Shown here: in pieces, positions 16,703-25,909 of the stretch
How the letters are laid out: every line of letters begins with the position of its first letter
Position numbering within the stretch: the first letter of the stretch is position 1
From: Grimontia sedimenti
Lineage (GTDB): Bacteria; Pseudomonadota; Gammaproteobacteria; Enterobacterales; Vibrionaceae
DNA length: 64,000 bases
Direction: 5' to 3'
Assembly (NCBI RefSeq): GCF_011045095.1
Contig: NZ_JAALDL010000002.1
Span: forward strand, 248,001 to 312,000
Position numbers and translations under genes: made by a program
Notes under the pieces: generated by a model
Databases searched by the model: none
What the model was told of the DNA's origin: nothing
Seen by the model: the letters and a program-made list of their open reading frames with translations, nothing else

Positions 16703-17299
16703 TCAGATCGTCAACTTGTGCTTACCGTGAGAGACTTTAGCCTTCAGATACATTTTGTTGCCGTCTTTGAGGTGAGCCTGAGTGCCGACCACTGCTTCCA
16801 ACTGGATGCCGTGCTCTTGGATTTCACGGATTTTCTTCGGATTGTTGGTGATAAGGCGGATGGTATCAACATCAAGCGCCTTCAGCATCGCTGCCGCGTC
16901 TTCAAAGGTTCGCAAATCATCGGGAAACCCAAGATGATTGTTGGCTTCATAAGTGTTCATGCCTTCGCTTTGCAGCTTATAGGCATCCAGCTTGTTGTAT
17001 AGACCAATTCCACGACCTTCCTGGCGAAGATAGAGAATGACCCCACCTTCTTCACCCATTTTCTGAATGGTTTCTTCCAGCTGTTCGCCGCAATCACAGC
17101 GAGAGGAGTGGAATACATCGCCTGTCAGGCATTCAGAGTGCATTCTGACCAGCGGTGCGCCCTGCTGCTGATCTGCACTTTTGAAGATAATAGCGACGTG
17201 CTCTTTATCTGAGCCCAAACCTTCGAACGAAAGAATCTCTGCAGGGATCTTACTACCTACACCCACGTTCAATGGAACTCTTGCTCTAACTTTTGCCAT
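16703..17299 (-). CDS. ribA: RibA, GTP cyclohydrolase II
   Basis: A 198-residue enzyme that opens GTP to the diaminopyrimidine that starts riboflavin synthesis, in the cytoplasm. Zinc ligands are in the motif [18 protein letters not shown] (Cys58, Cys69 and Cys71 approximately). The catalytic region reads [16 protein letters not shown]. Its length is that of stand-alone RibA, not the RibBA fusion. I start at ATG 17299, three codons inside an upstream TTG, with GAGA ten bases before. No FMN riboswitch is seen in the leader, but an AT-rich palindrome lies at 17411-17427. Confidence 0.93.
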   Translation of the reverse strand: MAKVRARVPLNVGVGSKIPAEILSFEGLGSDKEHVAIIFKSADQQQGAPLVRMHSECLTGDVFHSSRCDCGEQLEETIQKMGEEGGVILYLRQEGRGIGLYNKLDAYKLQSEGMNTYEANNHLGFPDDLRTFEDAAAMLKALDVDTIRLITNNPKKIREIQEHGIQLEAVVGTQAHLKDGNKMYLKAKVSHGKHKLTI

Positions 17300-17410
17300 C
17301 GACTGCAATTCTCTTTTTATTCAGCTTCGCTGAATGGTACTGCCCTGTTTATCCGGGTTGAGCCGCTTAGTGTTAAGCGCCGGATACATATCAACATACT
17401 CGTATTAGAA

Positions 17411-17427
17411 TTGTTATAATATAACAA
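17411..17427. promoter_or_regulatory. AT-rich palindrome upstream of ribA
   Basis: TTGTTAT-AAT-ATAACAA. It may be an operator or overlap a promoter -10 region for ribA. No regulator can be named. Confidence 0.3.
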
Positions 17428-17481
17428 TTGTAACGCTGTGGCGGGCAATCGTATCAGAACTCTAACGGGACTGCCAACCTC

Positions 17482-18039
17482 TCAGCGGAGGCGGCGTATC
17501 ACGCTTGCAGGGTTTCCAGACACCACGGAAAACGGTTCGATATCACCTTCGACCACGGAACCCGCTTCAACCACAACCCCTTCGCCAATCGATACCCCGG
17601 CTTTGATCACACTGTTACCACCAATAACAACGTTGTTGCCGATAATTATAGGCAATGAAATTTCCATCTCACCATTCAGTACCTCCAACGGCAGGAGACT
17701 TTGGGTAATGGTGTATATACCTACGCCAGGGCCGATGAGGACATTGTTCCCTATTTCTACGTGTCCACTGTCTATGATGGTGCAGTTTGGACCAAAGGCC
17801 ACGTTGTTACCCACATTGACGTTCATGCCGTAGGTGCAGGTAAACGGAGCCTCTACCACCACGCCTTTGCCGCGAATCGCAAACAGCTTAGTGATCACCA
17901 TTTCATTGGCATCAACGTCTGCCGGGTCAATGGTATTGAATTGCTGACAAAGCCGTCTGGATGCATAGCGGAATTGAGTCAGTTCCGGGTCTGCGGGGCT
18001 ATATGGCATTCCCTGCTGCATCTTTTCAAATTCAGTCAA
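17482..18039 (-). CDS. Maa/NodL-like hexapeptide acyltransferase lacking the usual catalytic histidine
   Basis: A 185-residue protein of the sugar O-acetyltransferase (maltose acetyltransferase/NodL) family. The N-terminal Mac domain (residues 3-55, MQQGMPYSPADPEL) precedes a left-handed beta-helix of hexapeptide repeats (65-180, ending GNPASVIRRL). In the loop where family members read YTxTHP, this one reads YTITQSLLP, so the catalytic His is replaced by Gln, and the loop is altered. Acetyl transfer is therefore doubtful or works differently. The start is TTG 18039 with GGAAG upstream; the first ATG is six codons in. It lies upstream of ribA on the same strand, but with 180 bases between. 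Confidence 0.8.
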   Translation of the reverse strand: MTEFEKMQQGMPYSPADPELTQFRYASRRLCQQFNTIDPADVDANEMVITKLFAIRGKGVVVEAPFTCTYGMNVNVGNNVAFGPNCTIIDSGHVEIGNNVLIGPGVGIYTITQSLLPLEVLNGEMEISLPIIIGNNVVIGGNSVIKAGVSIGEGVVVEAGSVVEGDIEPFSVVSGNPASVIRRLR

Positions 18040-18074
18040 TCTTTCTTCCTTGAAAACATTGTGATTTTTTAAAG

Positions 18075-19298
18075 TTAGCCCGTTACTGATGATACGTCAT
18101 TGAACGCTGCTGCATATTGGTCAACGAAATGTCGGCCTGCTTCGAGACCATCCTGATAATCATGTTCCAGTTGGAAAGGCTTACTCAGTAACGCACTGCT
18201 TGAAAGAGGCTGTTTTGGCGCGAGTTGAATAAGCTCAGTGCGGACAGGAGGATGGGACATAAATTCAATCGCTTCCTGATACGTTTGAAAATGCCGTGTT
18301 AGCATTTCCAACATATCCGCATTCAATTTCTGTCCAGATAAAGCGTGAAGACGATAAATCGAATCACCGCCAAATAGCCAACGGCCACCATTCTGGCTTT
18401 TATGCTTTGGCATCATGTCTTTGAGGCGATGCCAAATAGGTTCTGGCGTCTTCTCTCTATACCTCTCCCTGATTTCTTCCAACCGGTGTGAAAGTTGGTC
18501 ATGGAAGTCTGAAAGTTTCTCCATGCGATCTTCAATGTTCAATCTCGCAAGGTACTCAGGAAGCCGTTTTTCCATTCTTCCCCGTAAGTTTTCTGCAAAA
18601 GCTGAACTCATTGGCGATTTATCTTCGACAACAGGCTCGGTACGGATCACCACAACAATATCTGCGCCACGGTTGAACGCTTCTCTTGCGGGAATAGCAC
18701 CAGTGACACCACCATCAACAAAGAATTGGTCTTCAATGCCCACCGCTGAGGGATACAACATGGGGATCGCGCAAGTGGCTTTCATGACATCAAGCCAGTT
18801 GTCTTCAAACATACGGAAGAAGTGCGGTTCGAGGGTGTGTGTATTCGTCGCGCAGGCGTAAGCGCTTCGGTTAGACAAGGTAGTCAGTGCATTTTCTAAA
18901 CGTAGCCCTTCCGGGTGGTTTGGACTCGCCATTTCCAGCGCCCAGTCCAGATCCATGAATTGCTGCCGACGCACATACTTCATCAGGTTGAAGAAGCGAT
19001 CGTGCGTGGTGTACTCAGTAATGAAATGATGCCCGAAACCGCGTTGGCGGGTGATATAAGAAGCAAGGTTGAGTGCACCGGCAGAGGTACCGATATAGAT
19101 TTCAAACGGGTCGAAACCTGCATCGAGAAAACTGTCTAATACTCCTGCTGTGAAGACGCCTTTCTGTCCCCCACCTTGCGCAGCCAAAGCAATGCGCTTT
19201 TTGCGTTTAAGGGCGTGGTCAATCATAGGAGTAGCGGAAACGCTGTTGGATGGATAAGACGCTGAAAACGCAGTGTCTTTAGGGCTCTGCACAAGCAC
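18075..19298 (-). CDS. Patatin-like phospholipase
   Basis: A 407-residue lipid acyl hydrolase of the patatin family with a Ser-Asp dyad. Residues 42-47 (GGGQKG) form the oxyanion loop, Ser72 lies in GTSAG, and Asp lies in DGG near residue 196. The first 230 residues make the hydrolase domain. The rest (basic, helical) is an extension similar in layout to the YjjU type. The start is uncertain: GTG 19298 is the longest, and Met25 (MIDHALKRKKR) would also keep the whole domain. There is no signal peptide, so it is probably cytoplasmic. It is separated from the acyltransferase gene by 35 bases and may share its transcript. Confidence 0.82.
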   Translation of the reverse strand: MLVQSPKDTAFSASYPSNSVSATPMIDHALKRKKRIALAAQGGGQKGVFTAGVLDSFLDAGFDPFEIYIGTSAGALNLASYITRQRGFGHHFITEYTTHDRFFNLMKYVRRQQFMDLDWALEMASPNHPEGLRLENALTTLSNRSAYACATNTHTLEPHFFRMFEDNWLDVMKATCAIPMLYPSAVGIEDQFFVDGGVTGAIPAREAFNRGADIVVVIRTEPVVEDKSPMSSAFAENLRGRMEKRLPEYLARLNIEDRMEKLSDFHDQLSHRLEEIRERYREKTPEPIWHRLKDMMPKHKSQNGGRWLFGGDSIYRLHALSGQKLNADMLEMLTRHFQTYQEAIEFMSHPPVRTELIQLAPKQPLSSSALLSKPFQLEHDYQDGLEAGRHFVDQYAAAFNDVSSVTG

Positions 19299-19377
19299 CT
19301 CTCGGTGTCATCATAGAATAGGCGCTATCTTACGCCTTCTCACTTGCCAAGAGCCAATGTTTTTATACAACTGAACG

Positions 19378-19470
19378 CTATGAGAAAACGATAGCGACAG
19401 TCGCGAAGGTAATGATGCCGCTCAATGCACAAAATACGGTAATCAGCGCAATTTTTAGATTAGTGTCCAT
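19378..19470 (-). CDS. ynhF: YnhF-like 30-residue membrane protein
   Basis: A 30-residue protein beginning MDTNLKIALIT, then one hydrophobic helix to the end. It matches the YnhF family opening (M-x-T-x-L-K-x-x-L-x-T) known from E. coli, where YnhF is a tiny inner-membrane protein of unknown role. AGGGG lies eight bases before the ATG. It stands alone beyond the patatin gene. Confidence 0.7.
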   Translation of the reverse strand: MDTNLKIALITVFCALSGIITFATVAIVFS

Positions 19471-19499
19471 TCTCTGACCCCTTAACGATAACACTTACG

Positions 19500-20392
19500 T
19501 TACATATACATAATGTAGGGAGATTATCACTGCAAGGCCTAATATTCAGTTTCCTATCTAAGATCGTTAAATCATTGAAGCAAATGTTTCATTATGTGAC
19601 ACAAAGCAAAGCCCCTGCCTATAAAGCCTCAACAGAATCTTTCACTGTCTTTGCGAGAGACTTAGCAAACACATTGAAACATCTCTTCCTCAAGGGAGGA
19701 TTGAATAAATTTGATCTTAAATCCCAGCACATGCCTAAAAAAAGAACAATAAACTTCAATTTATCACCATATTTTATTTAACAGACCATTAACTAGCACT
19801 ATTAGAGACACTTTGAAAATAGTTGCAAATTAGCCCTATTTTTTAGTGGATTAGATTTAGATAAAACTCATTAATCTTGATATTACCGATCGATGGGCGA
19901 CAAGACCCTGTGCAGTTTTAACGACTTTTTAAGCTTTAAACTTCAAATTCGAACCAATACGCATTTTTGTTCATTTTTCACTCAAACAAACACGGGAAAT
20001 AGATCGCAACTTTCTGCTAACAGAAACATCATCAATAGTTCATATCACTATCAATACGTCATTTACATCCAGAAACACACCACCCACATACACTTATACG
20101 GAATGATAACCAACAAAACAGCACGATCATAAGAGATTCACGCTATTGATTTAGTTGAAACCAATGCTTAATCTGCCTTTAACCTCACAGGCAGAAGATT
20201 ATTTTGCCAAATCGTGAAGGGAAAAAATTCCAAACACAACATGGTTGAATCAGCACCCGCAACCAAGCGCTTCCAGAGCAGTAACAAAACCATTCAAATC
20301 TGTTCACGTCGACGCTAATAACACAGCGCAGCACAACAAGACGTTGTCTGCGTACATAAAAGGACGGGTGTTATCACCAACAAGGAGAAGTT
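19500..20392. other. Long AT-rich intergenic region upstream of the NSS transporter
   Basis: Nearly 900 bases with low GC compared with neighbours. Short open frames at 19575-19781 and 19893-20132 lack a ribosome binding site and protein-like composition. A weak hairpin TCTGCC/GGCAGA lies at 20172-20195. I see no RNA gene or mobile element. Confidence 0.5.
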
Positions 20393-21898
20393 ATGACTAG
20401 AGAAGTCTGGGGCTCTCGCGCAGGATTTATCCTCGCGGCAGTAGGCTCCGCAATCGGCTTGGGGAACATCTGGCGTTTCCCATATATGGCTTACGAAAAC
20501 GGCGGCGGCGCATTTTTTGTTCCTTACCTTTTCGCCATGCTGACCGCGGGTATTCCATTTATGATCATGGAGTTTGGCCTTGGCCATAAGCTTCGTGGTT
20601 CTGCACCGGTTGTCTTTTCAAAACTGAACACCAAGTTCGAATGGCTGGGCTGGTTCCAGGTAGGTATCGCAGCGGTTATCGCGGTTTACTACGTGGCGGT
20701 TATCGGCTGGGCAATGTCTTACGTTGGCTTTGCATTTGACCAAAGCTGGGGCACAGACACCAACGCCTTCTTCTTCAGCGAATACCTGAAGCTAGGCGAA
20801 AACTCACCAAGTAATCTGGGGAGCTGGCAGCTTCACATCGCGATTCCTATGACTATCGCATGGGCGATCACTTTTGCGGCAGTATTTACCGGCATCAAAG
20901 GCGGTATCGAGCGCGCAAACAAGATTTTGATGCCTGTACTCTTCATCATGGTTATCTTACTGATTGCACGCGTAGCTTTCCTGCCAGGTGCTGTTGAAGG
21001 TCTGAACTATCTGTTCACTCCTGATTTCAGCAAACTGACTGACGCGAAAGTTTGGTCAGCGGCTTACGGCCAGATCTTCTTCACACTGTCTGTTGGCTTT
21101 GCCATCATGCTGGCTTACTCGAGCTACCTGCCTAAGAAATCTGACGTGACGAACAATGCGTTCATGACCGTTCTGATCAACTGTGGTTTCTCCATTCTGG
21201 CCGGCGTACTTATCTTCTCTATCTTGGGCTACATGGCACAAGAGCAAGGTAAAGCGCTCACTGAAGTGGTAAGTGGCGGTGTTGGTTTAGCGTTCATTAC
21301 GCTTCCACAAGCTATCAACCTGCTACCAGCACCTTACATCATTGGTCCACTGTTGTTCCTGGCACTGGTTGTTGCGGGTCTGAGCTCACACATTTCAATC
21401 ATTGAAGCGGTGACGTCAGCGATTATCGACAAGCTGAACATCAGCCGTAAAGTCGCCGCCTCTGTCGTTTGTGGTACTGGTTTCGCGGTTTCTATGGCGT
21501 TTGCAACTAACGGTGGTCTGTTACTGCTGGATCTGGTTGACTACTTCATGAACAACGTCGCTCTGCTGGCAAGCTGTCTGATTGAGCTGGTTATCTTGGG
21601 CTGGTTGATCAAAGTGTCTGACATCCGTGACCACGTGAACAAAGTCTCTGAGTTCTCTGTAGGCGCTTGGCTGGAAGTGTGTGTACGCTTCGTAAGCCCA
21701 CTGATGCTGGCTTGGATCGTCGGTACTAACCTGGTTAACACATTCAAAGAAGGTTACGGCGGCTACGAGCAAAGCGATCTGCTGATGCTGGGCTGGGGTC
21801 TGACAGCTGCTCTGGCTATCGTAGGTATCATCGTAAATATCGTATCTCGTCCTGCTAAGGATTCAGCGGAAGAAGACGCACAGGAGGCAAACGTATGA
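20393..21898 (+). CDS. Sodium-dependent amino-acid transporter, NSS family (large subunit)
   Basis: A 501-residue neurotransmitter:sodium symporter-type importer with about twelve membrane helices. TM1 carries the sodium- and substrate-binding signature GSAIGLGNIWRFPY. AAGGAGAAG precedes the ATG. Its stop overlaps the start of the 32-residue MetS subunit by four bases, which places it with two-component NSS importers such as MetP-MetS for methionine and alanine. The exact substrate cannot be read from sequence. Expression may depend on elements in the long AT-rich leader. Confidence 0.9.
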   Translation: MTREVWGSRAGFILAAVGSAIGLGNIWRFPYMAYENGGGAFFVPYLFAMLTAGIPFMIMEFGLGHKLRGSAPVVFSKLNTKFEWLGWFQVGIAAVIAVYYVAVIGWAMSYVGFAFDQSWGTDTNAFFFSEYLKLGENSPSNLGSWQLHIAIPMTIAWAITFAAVFTGIKGGIERANKILMPVLFIMVILLIARVAFLPGAVEGLNYLFTPDFSKLTDAKVWSAAYGQIFFTLSVGFAIMLAYSSYLPKKSDVTNNAFMTVLINCGFSILAGVLIFSILGYMAQEQGKALTEVVSGGVGLAFITLPQAINLLPAPYIIGPLLFLALVVAGLSSHISIIEAVTSAIIDKLNISRKVAASVVCGTGFAVSMAFATNGGLLLLDLVDYFMNNVALLASCLIELVILGWLIKVSDIRDHVNKVSEFSVGAWLEVCVRFVSPLMLAWIVGTNLVNTFKEGYGGYEQSDLLMLGWGLTAALAIVGIIVNIVSRPAKDSAEEDAQEANV

Positions 21899-21993
21899 CA
21901 ACAGGTGCAATCATTATGATGCTGATTGGTTTCGGCATTACCTGGGGTGGCGCAGCATACTGCATCAGCCGCGCAATGAACTCGGATAAATAA
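21895..21993 (+). CDS. metS: MetS-type small subunit of NSS transporter
   Basis: A 32-residue protein, MTTGAIIMMLIGFG followed by a helix ending YCISRAMNSDK. It has one transmembrane helix. It matches the MetS family of small subunits needed by methionine/alanine NSS importers. AGGAGG is eight bases upstream, and the ATG overlaps the transporter stop (ATGA). A strong terminator follows at 22012. Confidence 0.85.
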   Translation: MTTGAIIMMLIGFGITWGGAAYCISRAMNSDK

Positions 21994-22011
21994 TCCGGAC
22001 CCAGAAAGTAC

Positions 22012-22042
22012 AGAACCCCGGCCAATGCCGGGGTTCTTTTTT
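22012..22042 (+). terminator. Terminator of the NSS transporter operon
   Basis: AGAACCCCGGC and GCCGGGGTTCT form an eleven-pair stem with a CAAT loop, then a T run. Confidence 0.88.
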
Positions 22043-22161
22043 GTCCAAATCAACCATTTGTTTGATCCCATCCACTCAATTTGGGCGTGCCTCGCTAGAA
22101 TCAAGACATTTTCTCTAAGATAATAACGTGATACTTGTCGAGAATAAGGGGAAGACCTTTC

Positions 22162-22884
22162 ATGGTTAATCAGAAGCGGATCCTGGTGGTGGATGACGAT
22201 TTAGAAATCCGCGAACTGCTTCAAGAGTATCTGTCCAAAGCGGGATACGATGTCACGACCGCGCAGAACGGGCAGGAAATGAAAGCGAAACTCGCCGTTC
22301 AATACCCAGATCTCATCCTTCTCGACATTATGCTGCCCGGTGATGATGGATTCACGCTGTGTAAATATGTTCGACAAGACTCGAGCGTGCCTATCATCAT
22401 GCTTACTGCAGTTTCCGATGAAACTGACCAGATCATTGGTCTGGAACTTGGTGCGGATGACTATATTGCCAAGCCGTTCAGCCCTCGCCAATTGGTTGCC
22501 CGAATCCGTGCCCTACTTCGCCGCACCCAGCAATTGCAGGAAACCACCATGTCCAAGCCAAAAGCGATTCGTTTCGCGCAGTGGCGCTTGGACCCTGTCA
22601 CACAACGACTCAATCATCAGGTCACCGGTCAGGAAGTAGAAATGACTTCAGCAGATTTTGCCCTGCTGATGCTGTTTATTGAAAACCCCAACTCGCTGAT
22701 GGACAGAAACGCGATTTCTAACGCGACACGTGGCCGCGACGCACAACCTCAAGAACGTGGCATTGATGTTCAGGTCAGTCGACTACGCCAAAGACTAAAA
22801 GATAACGGCCGCCAATCCACCATCATCAAAACCGTTCGTGGTAACGGCTACATGTTTGTCGCAGACATTACCTATGAGTCTTAA
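22162..22884 (+). CDS. OmpR-family response regulator, GltR-like
   Basis: A 240-residue response regulator. The receiver domain (1-120) has DDD at 11-13, Asp55 (LLDIMLPG) as phosphoacceptor, and Lys in AKPF. The winged-helix domain (135-235) ends TVRGNGYMF. I start at ATG 22162 behind AAGGGGAAG, not at the upstream TTG/GTG frame. The kinase gene overlaps its end by 11 bases, and a sugar-binding protein gene follows. That order recalls GltR-GtrS-GtsA of Pseudomonas, which controls glucose uptake; the resemblance is my inference. Confidence 0.85.
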   Translation: MVNQKRILVVDDDLEIRELLQEYLSKAGYDVTTAQNGQEMKAKLAVQYPDLILLDIMLPGDDGFTLCKYVRQDSSVPIIMLTAVSDETDQIIGLELGADDYIAKPFSPRQLVARIRALLRRTQQLQETTMSKPKAIRFAQWRLDPVTQRLNHQVTGQEVEMTSADFALLMLFIENPNSLMDRNAISNATRGRDAQPQERGIDVQVSRLRQRLKDNGRQSTIIKTVRGNGYMFVADITYES

Positions 22885-24316
22885 CTTAAAATCTTACTTC
22901 TGGCCGCGTTCGCTGCTTTCGCGGACCTTGTTACTCACGGTACTGTCAGTGATCCTTGCACAAAGTGTGGCCAGTTTCTTCTGGTACACCCAGTCCAAGG
23001 AACGCGAAGTGGAAGGTTTGAAATCGGCATCTGAAAGCATGGCGCAGATGTTTGCTTCCACCACTACCTTCTTCCAGTCATTGCCACTCGAATACCGACA
23101 TATCGCTCTGGACCAACTCCGTAATATGGGTGGTGCACGCTTTTTCGTCTCATTTAACACGGAAGAAATCCGCATCACGCCAATGCCGGATACTCGTTCA
23201 AAACTCGAGGCGATTAGCACCATTGAAAGCGTGCTAAAAAAAGAACTGCCCAATGTTGATCAAATCAAAGTGGATTTTTCCCGCCCTGAAACCTTGCGCG
23301 TTTTGAACAACAGCTTGTTGCTGTCTGACCTTCCGAAGTCCTGGGCGCATCACACGCTGAGCTTGGAACCCCTAAATCCGCCGATTCTGGTTGTGCAAAT
23401 TGAACTCACCGAAGGGCAATGGGTATACATCGCTGCGATCCTGCCCGCTCCGTATGTGACTTTGGAAAATGATCTGATTAACGCGGATCAAATCGTCTTC
23501 CTGTTTGCGATTACCACGCTGCTTCTGGTCTTTACCTTTACGCTGATCCGCAATCAAACCCGGCCATTAAAGCGACTCGCACAAGCAGCAAACCGACTGA
23601 GCACCGATATCGAACAGCCAGAATTGGTCGAAGAAGGTGCCAGTGAAATTACAACAGTAACCCGAGCTTTTAACCTGATGCAGAAACGCCTTCAGCGTTA
23701 CATGCATGACAGGGAAAAACTGTTTGGTTCTATCTCTCACGATTTGAAGACGCCAATCACCCGTTTACGTCTTCGTGCTGAGTTGATTGACGATGAAGTT
23801 CAGGCTACCAAGATCAACAAAGACCTTGATGAACTTGAGATCATGGTAAAAGGCGCTCTCCAGACGGTGAAAGACACTGACATTCATGAGAACGTATCGG
23901 CGCTTGATGTCGTGCAAATTCTGAACACTATCGCCGAGGTACATAACCAGCAACGGTTGAGGGTAAACATTACCGGCGAACAGCTGCGTCCATTTTACTG
24001 TAAGCCTTTGGCGTTCAAGCGCTGCCTGACTAACCTCATCGATAACGGAGTGAAGTACGGCGATGAGGTTATGGTTTATGTTCATGATGGCGAGAAGTCT
24101 CTCGATATCACTTTGATGGACAATGGCCCGGGCGTTCCTGACGAATTCCTCAAAAAGGTTTTTGACCCTTATTTCCGTCTACATACAGATTTGCACGGAA
24201 CTGGCCTCGGCTTAGGTATCGCAAAAAATATCATTCGCGCACATGGTGGTGAAATCATTCTTTCCAACCGCAAGGAAGGCGGTCTGCAAATCGACATCGC
24301 TTTCCCCAGGACCTGA
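22874..24316 (+). CDS. Sensor histidine kinase, partner of the upstream regulator
   Basis: A 480-residue inner-membrane kinase. TM1 (about 10-32) and TM2 (about 200-222) flank a periplasmic sensor of some 165 residues. Then come HAMP (225-278), HisKA with His289 (SISHDLKTPITRLRLR), and the ATPase domain (NLIDNGVKYG, DNGPGVP, GLGLGIAKNI). The start ATG 22874 lies inside the end of the regulator gene, so translation is coupled. The gene ends three bases before the sugar-binding protein ATG. Confidence 0.88.
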   Translation: MSLNLKSYFWPRSLLSRTLLLTVLSVILAQSVASFFWYTQSKEREVEGLKSASESMAQMFASTTTFFQSLPLEYRHIALDQLRNMGGARFFVSFNTEEIRITPMPDTRSKLEAISTIESVLKKELPNVDQIKVDFSRPETLRVLNNSLLLSDLPKSWAHHTLSLEPLNPPILVVQIELTEGQWVYIAAILPAPYVTLENDLINADQIVFLFAITTLLLVFTFTLIRNQTRPLKRLAQAANRLSTDIEQPELVEEGASEITTVTRAFNLMQKRLQRYMHDREKLFGSISHDLKTPITRLRLRAELIDDEVQATKINKDLDELEIMVKGALQTVKDTDIHENVSALDVVQILNTIAEVHNQQRLRVNITGEQLRPFYCKPLAFKRCLTNLIDNGVKYGDEVMVYVHDGEKSLDITLMDNGPGVPDEFLKKVFDPYFRLHTDLHGTGLGLGIAKNIIRAHGGEIILSNRKEGGLQIDIAFPRT

Positions 24317-24319
24317 ATT

Positions 24320-25573
24320 ATGAAGAGATTTTCCCCCCTTTTCTTGGCACTCGGCCTCACTTTTTCTGCTCAGGCAAGTGACGGCAATGATGTAGAAGTT
24401 CTCCACTGGTGGACAAGTGGCGGCGAGGCCCGCTCCGTCGACACGCTTAAAGAGATGATGAAACGCGAAGGCCATGTCTGGCGTGACTTTGCTGTCGCAG
24501 GCCGTGCTGGCGAAAGTGCTATCAACACCCTTCGCATTCGTGCTCTATCAGGCAATCCGCCCGACGCGGCGCAAATCAAGGGCCCTGAAATTCAGGAGTG
24601 GGGAAAGCTGGGCTTCCTTGCCAGCGTCGATGATGTCGCCAAGGAACAACGTTGGAACGAACTGGTTCCCCACCGCGTCAGCGATTACCTTAAAGTAGAT
24701 GGCCACTATGTCGCAGTGCCTTTTAACATTCACCGCGTCAATTGGTTGTGGGCCAATGCTGATGTTTTGAATAAAGTTGGTGTTCAGCCACCGCAAACAC
24801 TCGACGAGTTCTTTTCTGTTGCCGAAAAAATTAAAGCTGCAGGCTATATCCCACTGGCACTTGGCAATGAGCCCTGGCAGGAAACCACGCTTTTTGAGCT
24901 AATCGCACTCGCTGTGATGGGCACAGATGAATTTCACAAAGCCTTTATTGAACAGGACAGCGACGCGCTAACCAGTAACAAAATGCGCGAGACCCTTGAG
25001 GTTTTCCGCCGCATGAAGCAATACACAGACATTGATTCGCCGGGGCGCAACTGGAGCGACACCACGTCTCTAGTGATCGATGGAAAAGCGGCGATGCAAA
25101 TGATGGGGGACTGGGCAAAAGGCGAATTTCTGGCCGCAGGGAAGCAGGCTGGTAAGGATTTCCTTTGTATTCCTGCGCCGGGCACTGCCAATCAGTTTTC
25201 TTTCAACATCGACAGCTTTGTTTTCTTCAAAAATGGCGCAACGCAGACCACAGAATCCCAGAAAATGCTGGCGAAATTAATTCTCGACCCAGACTTCCAG
25301 CGAGAATTTAATCTCAGTAAGGGCTCCATCCCAGTGCGTGTCGATATTGATATGGAAGGTTTTGACGCCTGTGCACAAGACTCTATGCAGGCATTTTTGC
25401 GCGCCGCGGCCACCGACAATCTGGTTGCCAGCCTGTCCCACAACATGGCGATTGGCCGTGCGTCCCAAATTGCGCTGTTTGATGTGATCAGCCGCTTCTT
25501 CAACGACGACAATGTCGACATTGACGAAACCATGCGACACATTCGCGCAGCCGTTTTGGCTGATCGACTGTAA
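24320..25573 (+). CDS. Orphan ABC-type sugar-binding protein, GtsA-like
   Basis: A 417-residue periplasmic binding protein with a signal peptide cut after AQA near residue 19. The opening VEVLHWWTSGGEARS and the later motifs (GDWAKGEF, DSFVFFKNG) match the glucose/mannose-binding GtsA branch of family-1 solute-binding proteins. It is the third gene of an operon with a two-component system, and no permease or ATPase genes accompany it. It may serve as a ligand sensor for the kinase, or feed an ABC permease encoded elsewhere. A weak hairpin at 25606-25627 may end the transcript. Confidence 0.85.
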   Translation: MKRFSPLFLALGLTFSAQASDGNDVEVLHWWTSGGEARSVDTLKEMMKREGHVWRDFAVAGRAGESAINTLRIRALSGNPPDAAQIKGPEIQEWGKLGFLASVDDVAKEQRWNELVPHRVSDYLKVDGHYVAVPFNIHRVNWLWANADVLNKVGVQPPQTLDEFFSVAEKIKAAGYIPLALGNEPWQETTLFELIALAVMGTDEFHKAFIEQDSDALTSNKMRETLEVFRRMKQYTDIDSPGRNWSDTTSLVIDGKAAMQMMGDWAKGEFLAAGKQAGKDFLCIPAPGTANQFSFNIDSFVFFKNGATQTTESQKMLAKLILDPDFQREFNLSKGSIPVRVDIDMEGFDACAQDSMQAFLRAAATDNLVASLSHNMAIGRASQIALFDVISRFFNDDNVDIDETMRHIRAAVLADRL

Positions 25574-25909
25574 CAACGCCACCTTTAGACTCCACTTTTC
25601 TATTCGTGCCCCTTATCACAGGGGCACTATTCAAAAGCTGTTGATATAACTAACCTGCTCACACTACACACTTTCGACACCGAAACTTAATCTCTTTGTC
25701 AAACCTGGCATCTACTCTTTGCGACGCGTTCTAAGTTGGCGGGAACTCACACATTTTATTTGCGAGTAAAGACACGCAAACTAGGCGGTGCTATAACAAA
25801 ACCGCAACATAACGCTCATATGCTCTAACCTCCCGCTCGAACGAGCAAACACACTTTCTAAATGGAAAGCCGATACGGCAATAGAAGTTCGTCAGACAAG
25901 GAGTAAACC
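25574..25909. other. Intergenic region before ugpB
   Basis: This stretch holds a hairpin GTGCCCC/GGGGCAC (25606-25627) without a T run, then the presumed ugp promoter region. I found no clear PhoB box or CRP site by eye. Confidence 0.5.

Noticed and set aside
19575..19781. 68-codon open frame in the AT-rich region
   Set aside because: No ribosome binding site, and composition is that of non-coding DNA.
19893..20132. 79-codon open frame in the AT-rich region
   Set aside because: No ribosome binding site or protein-like pattern.
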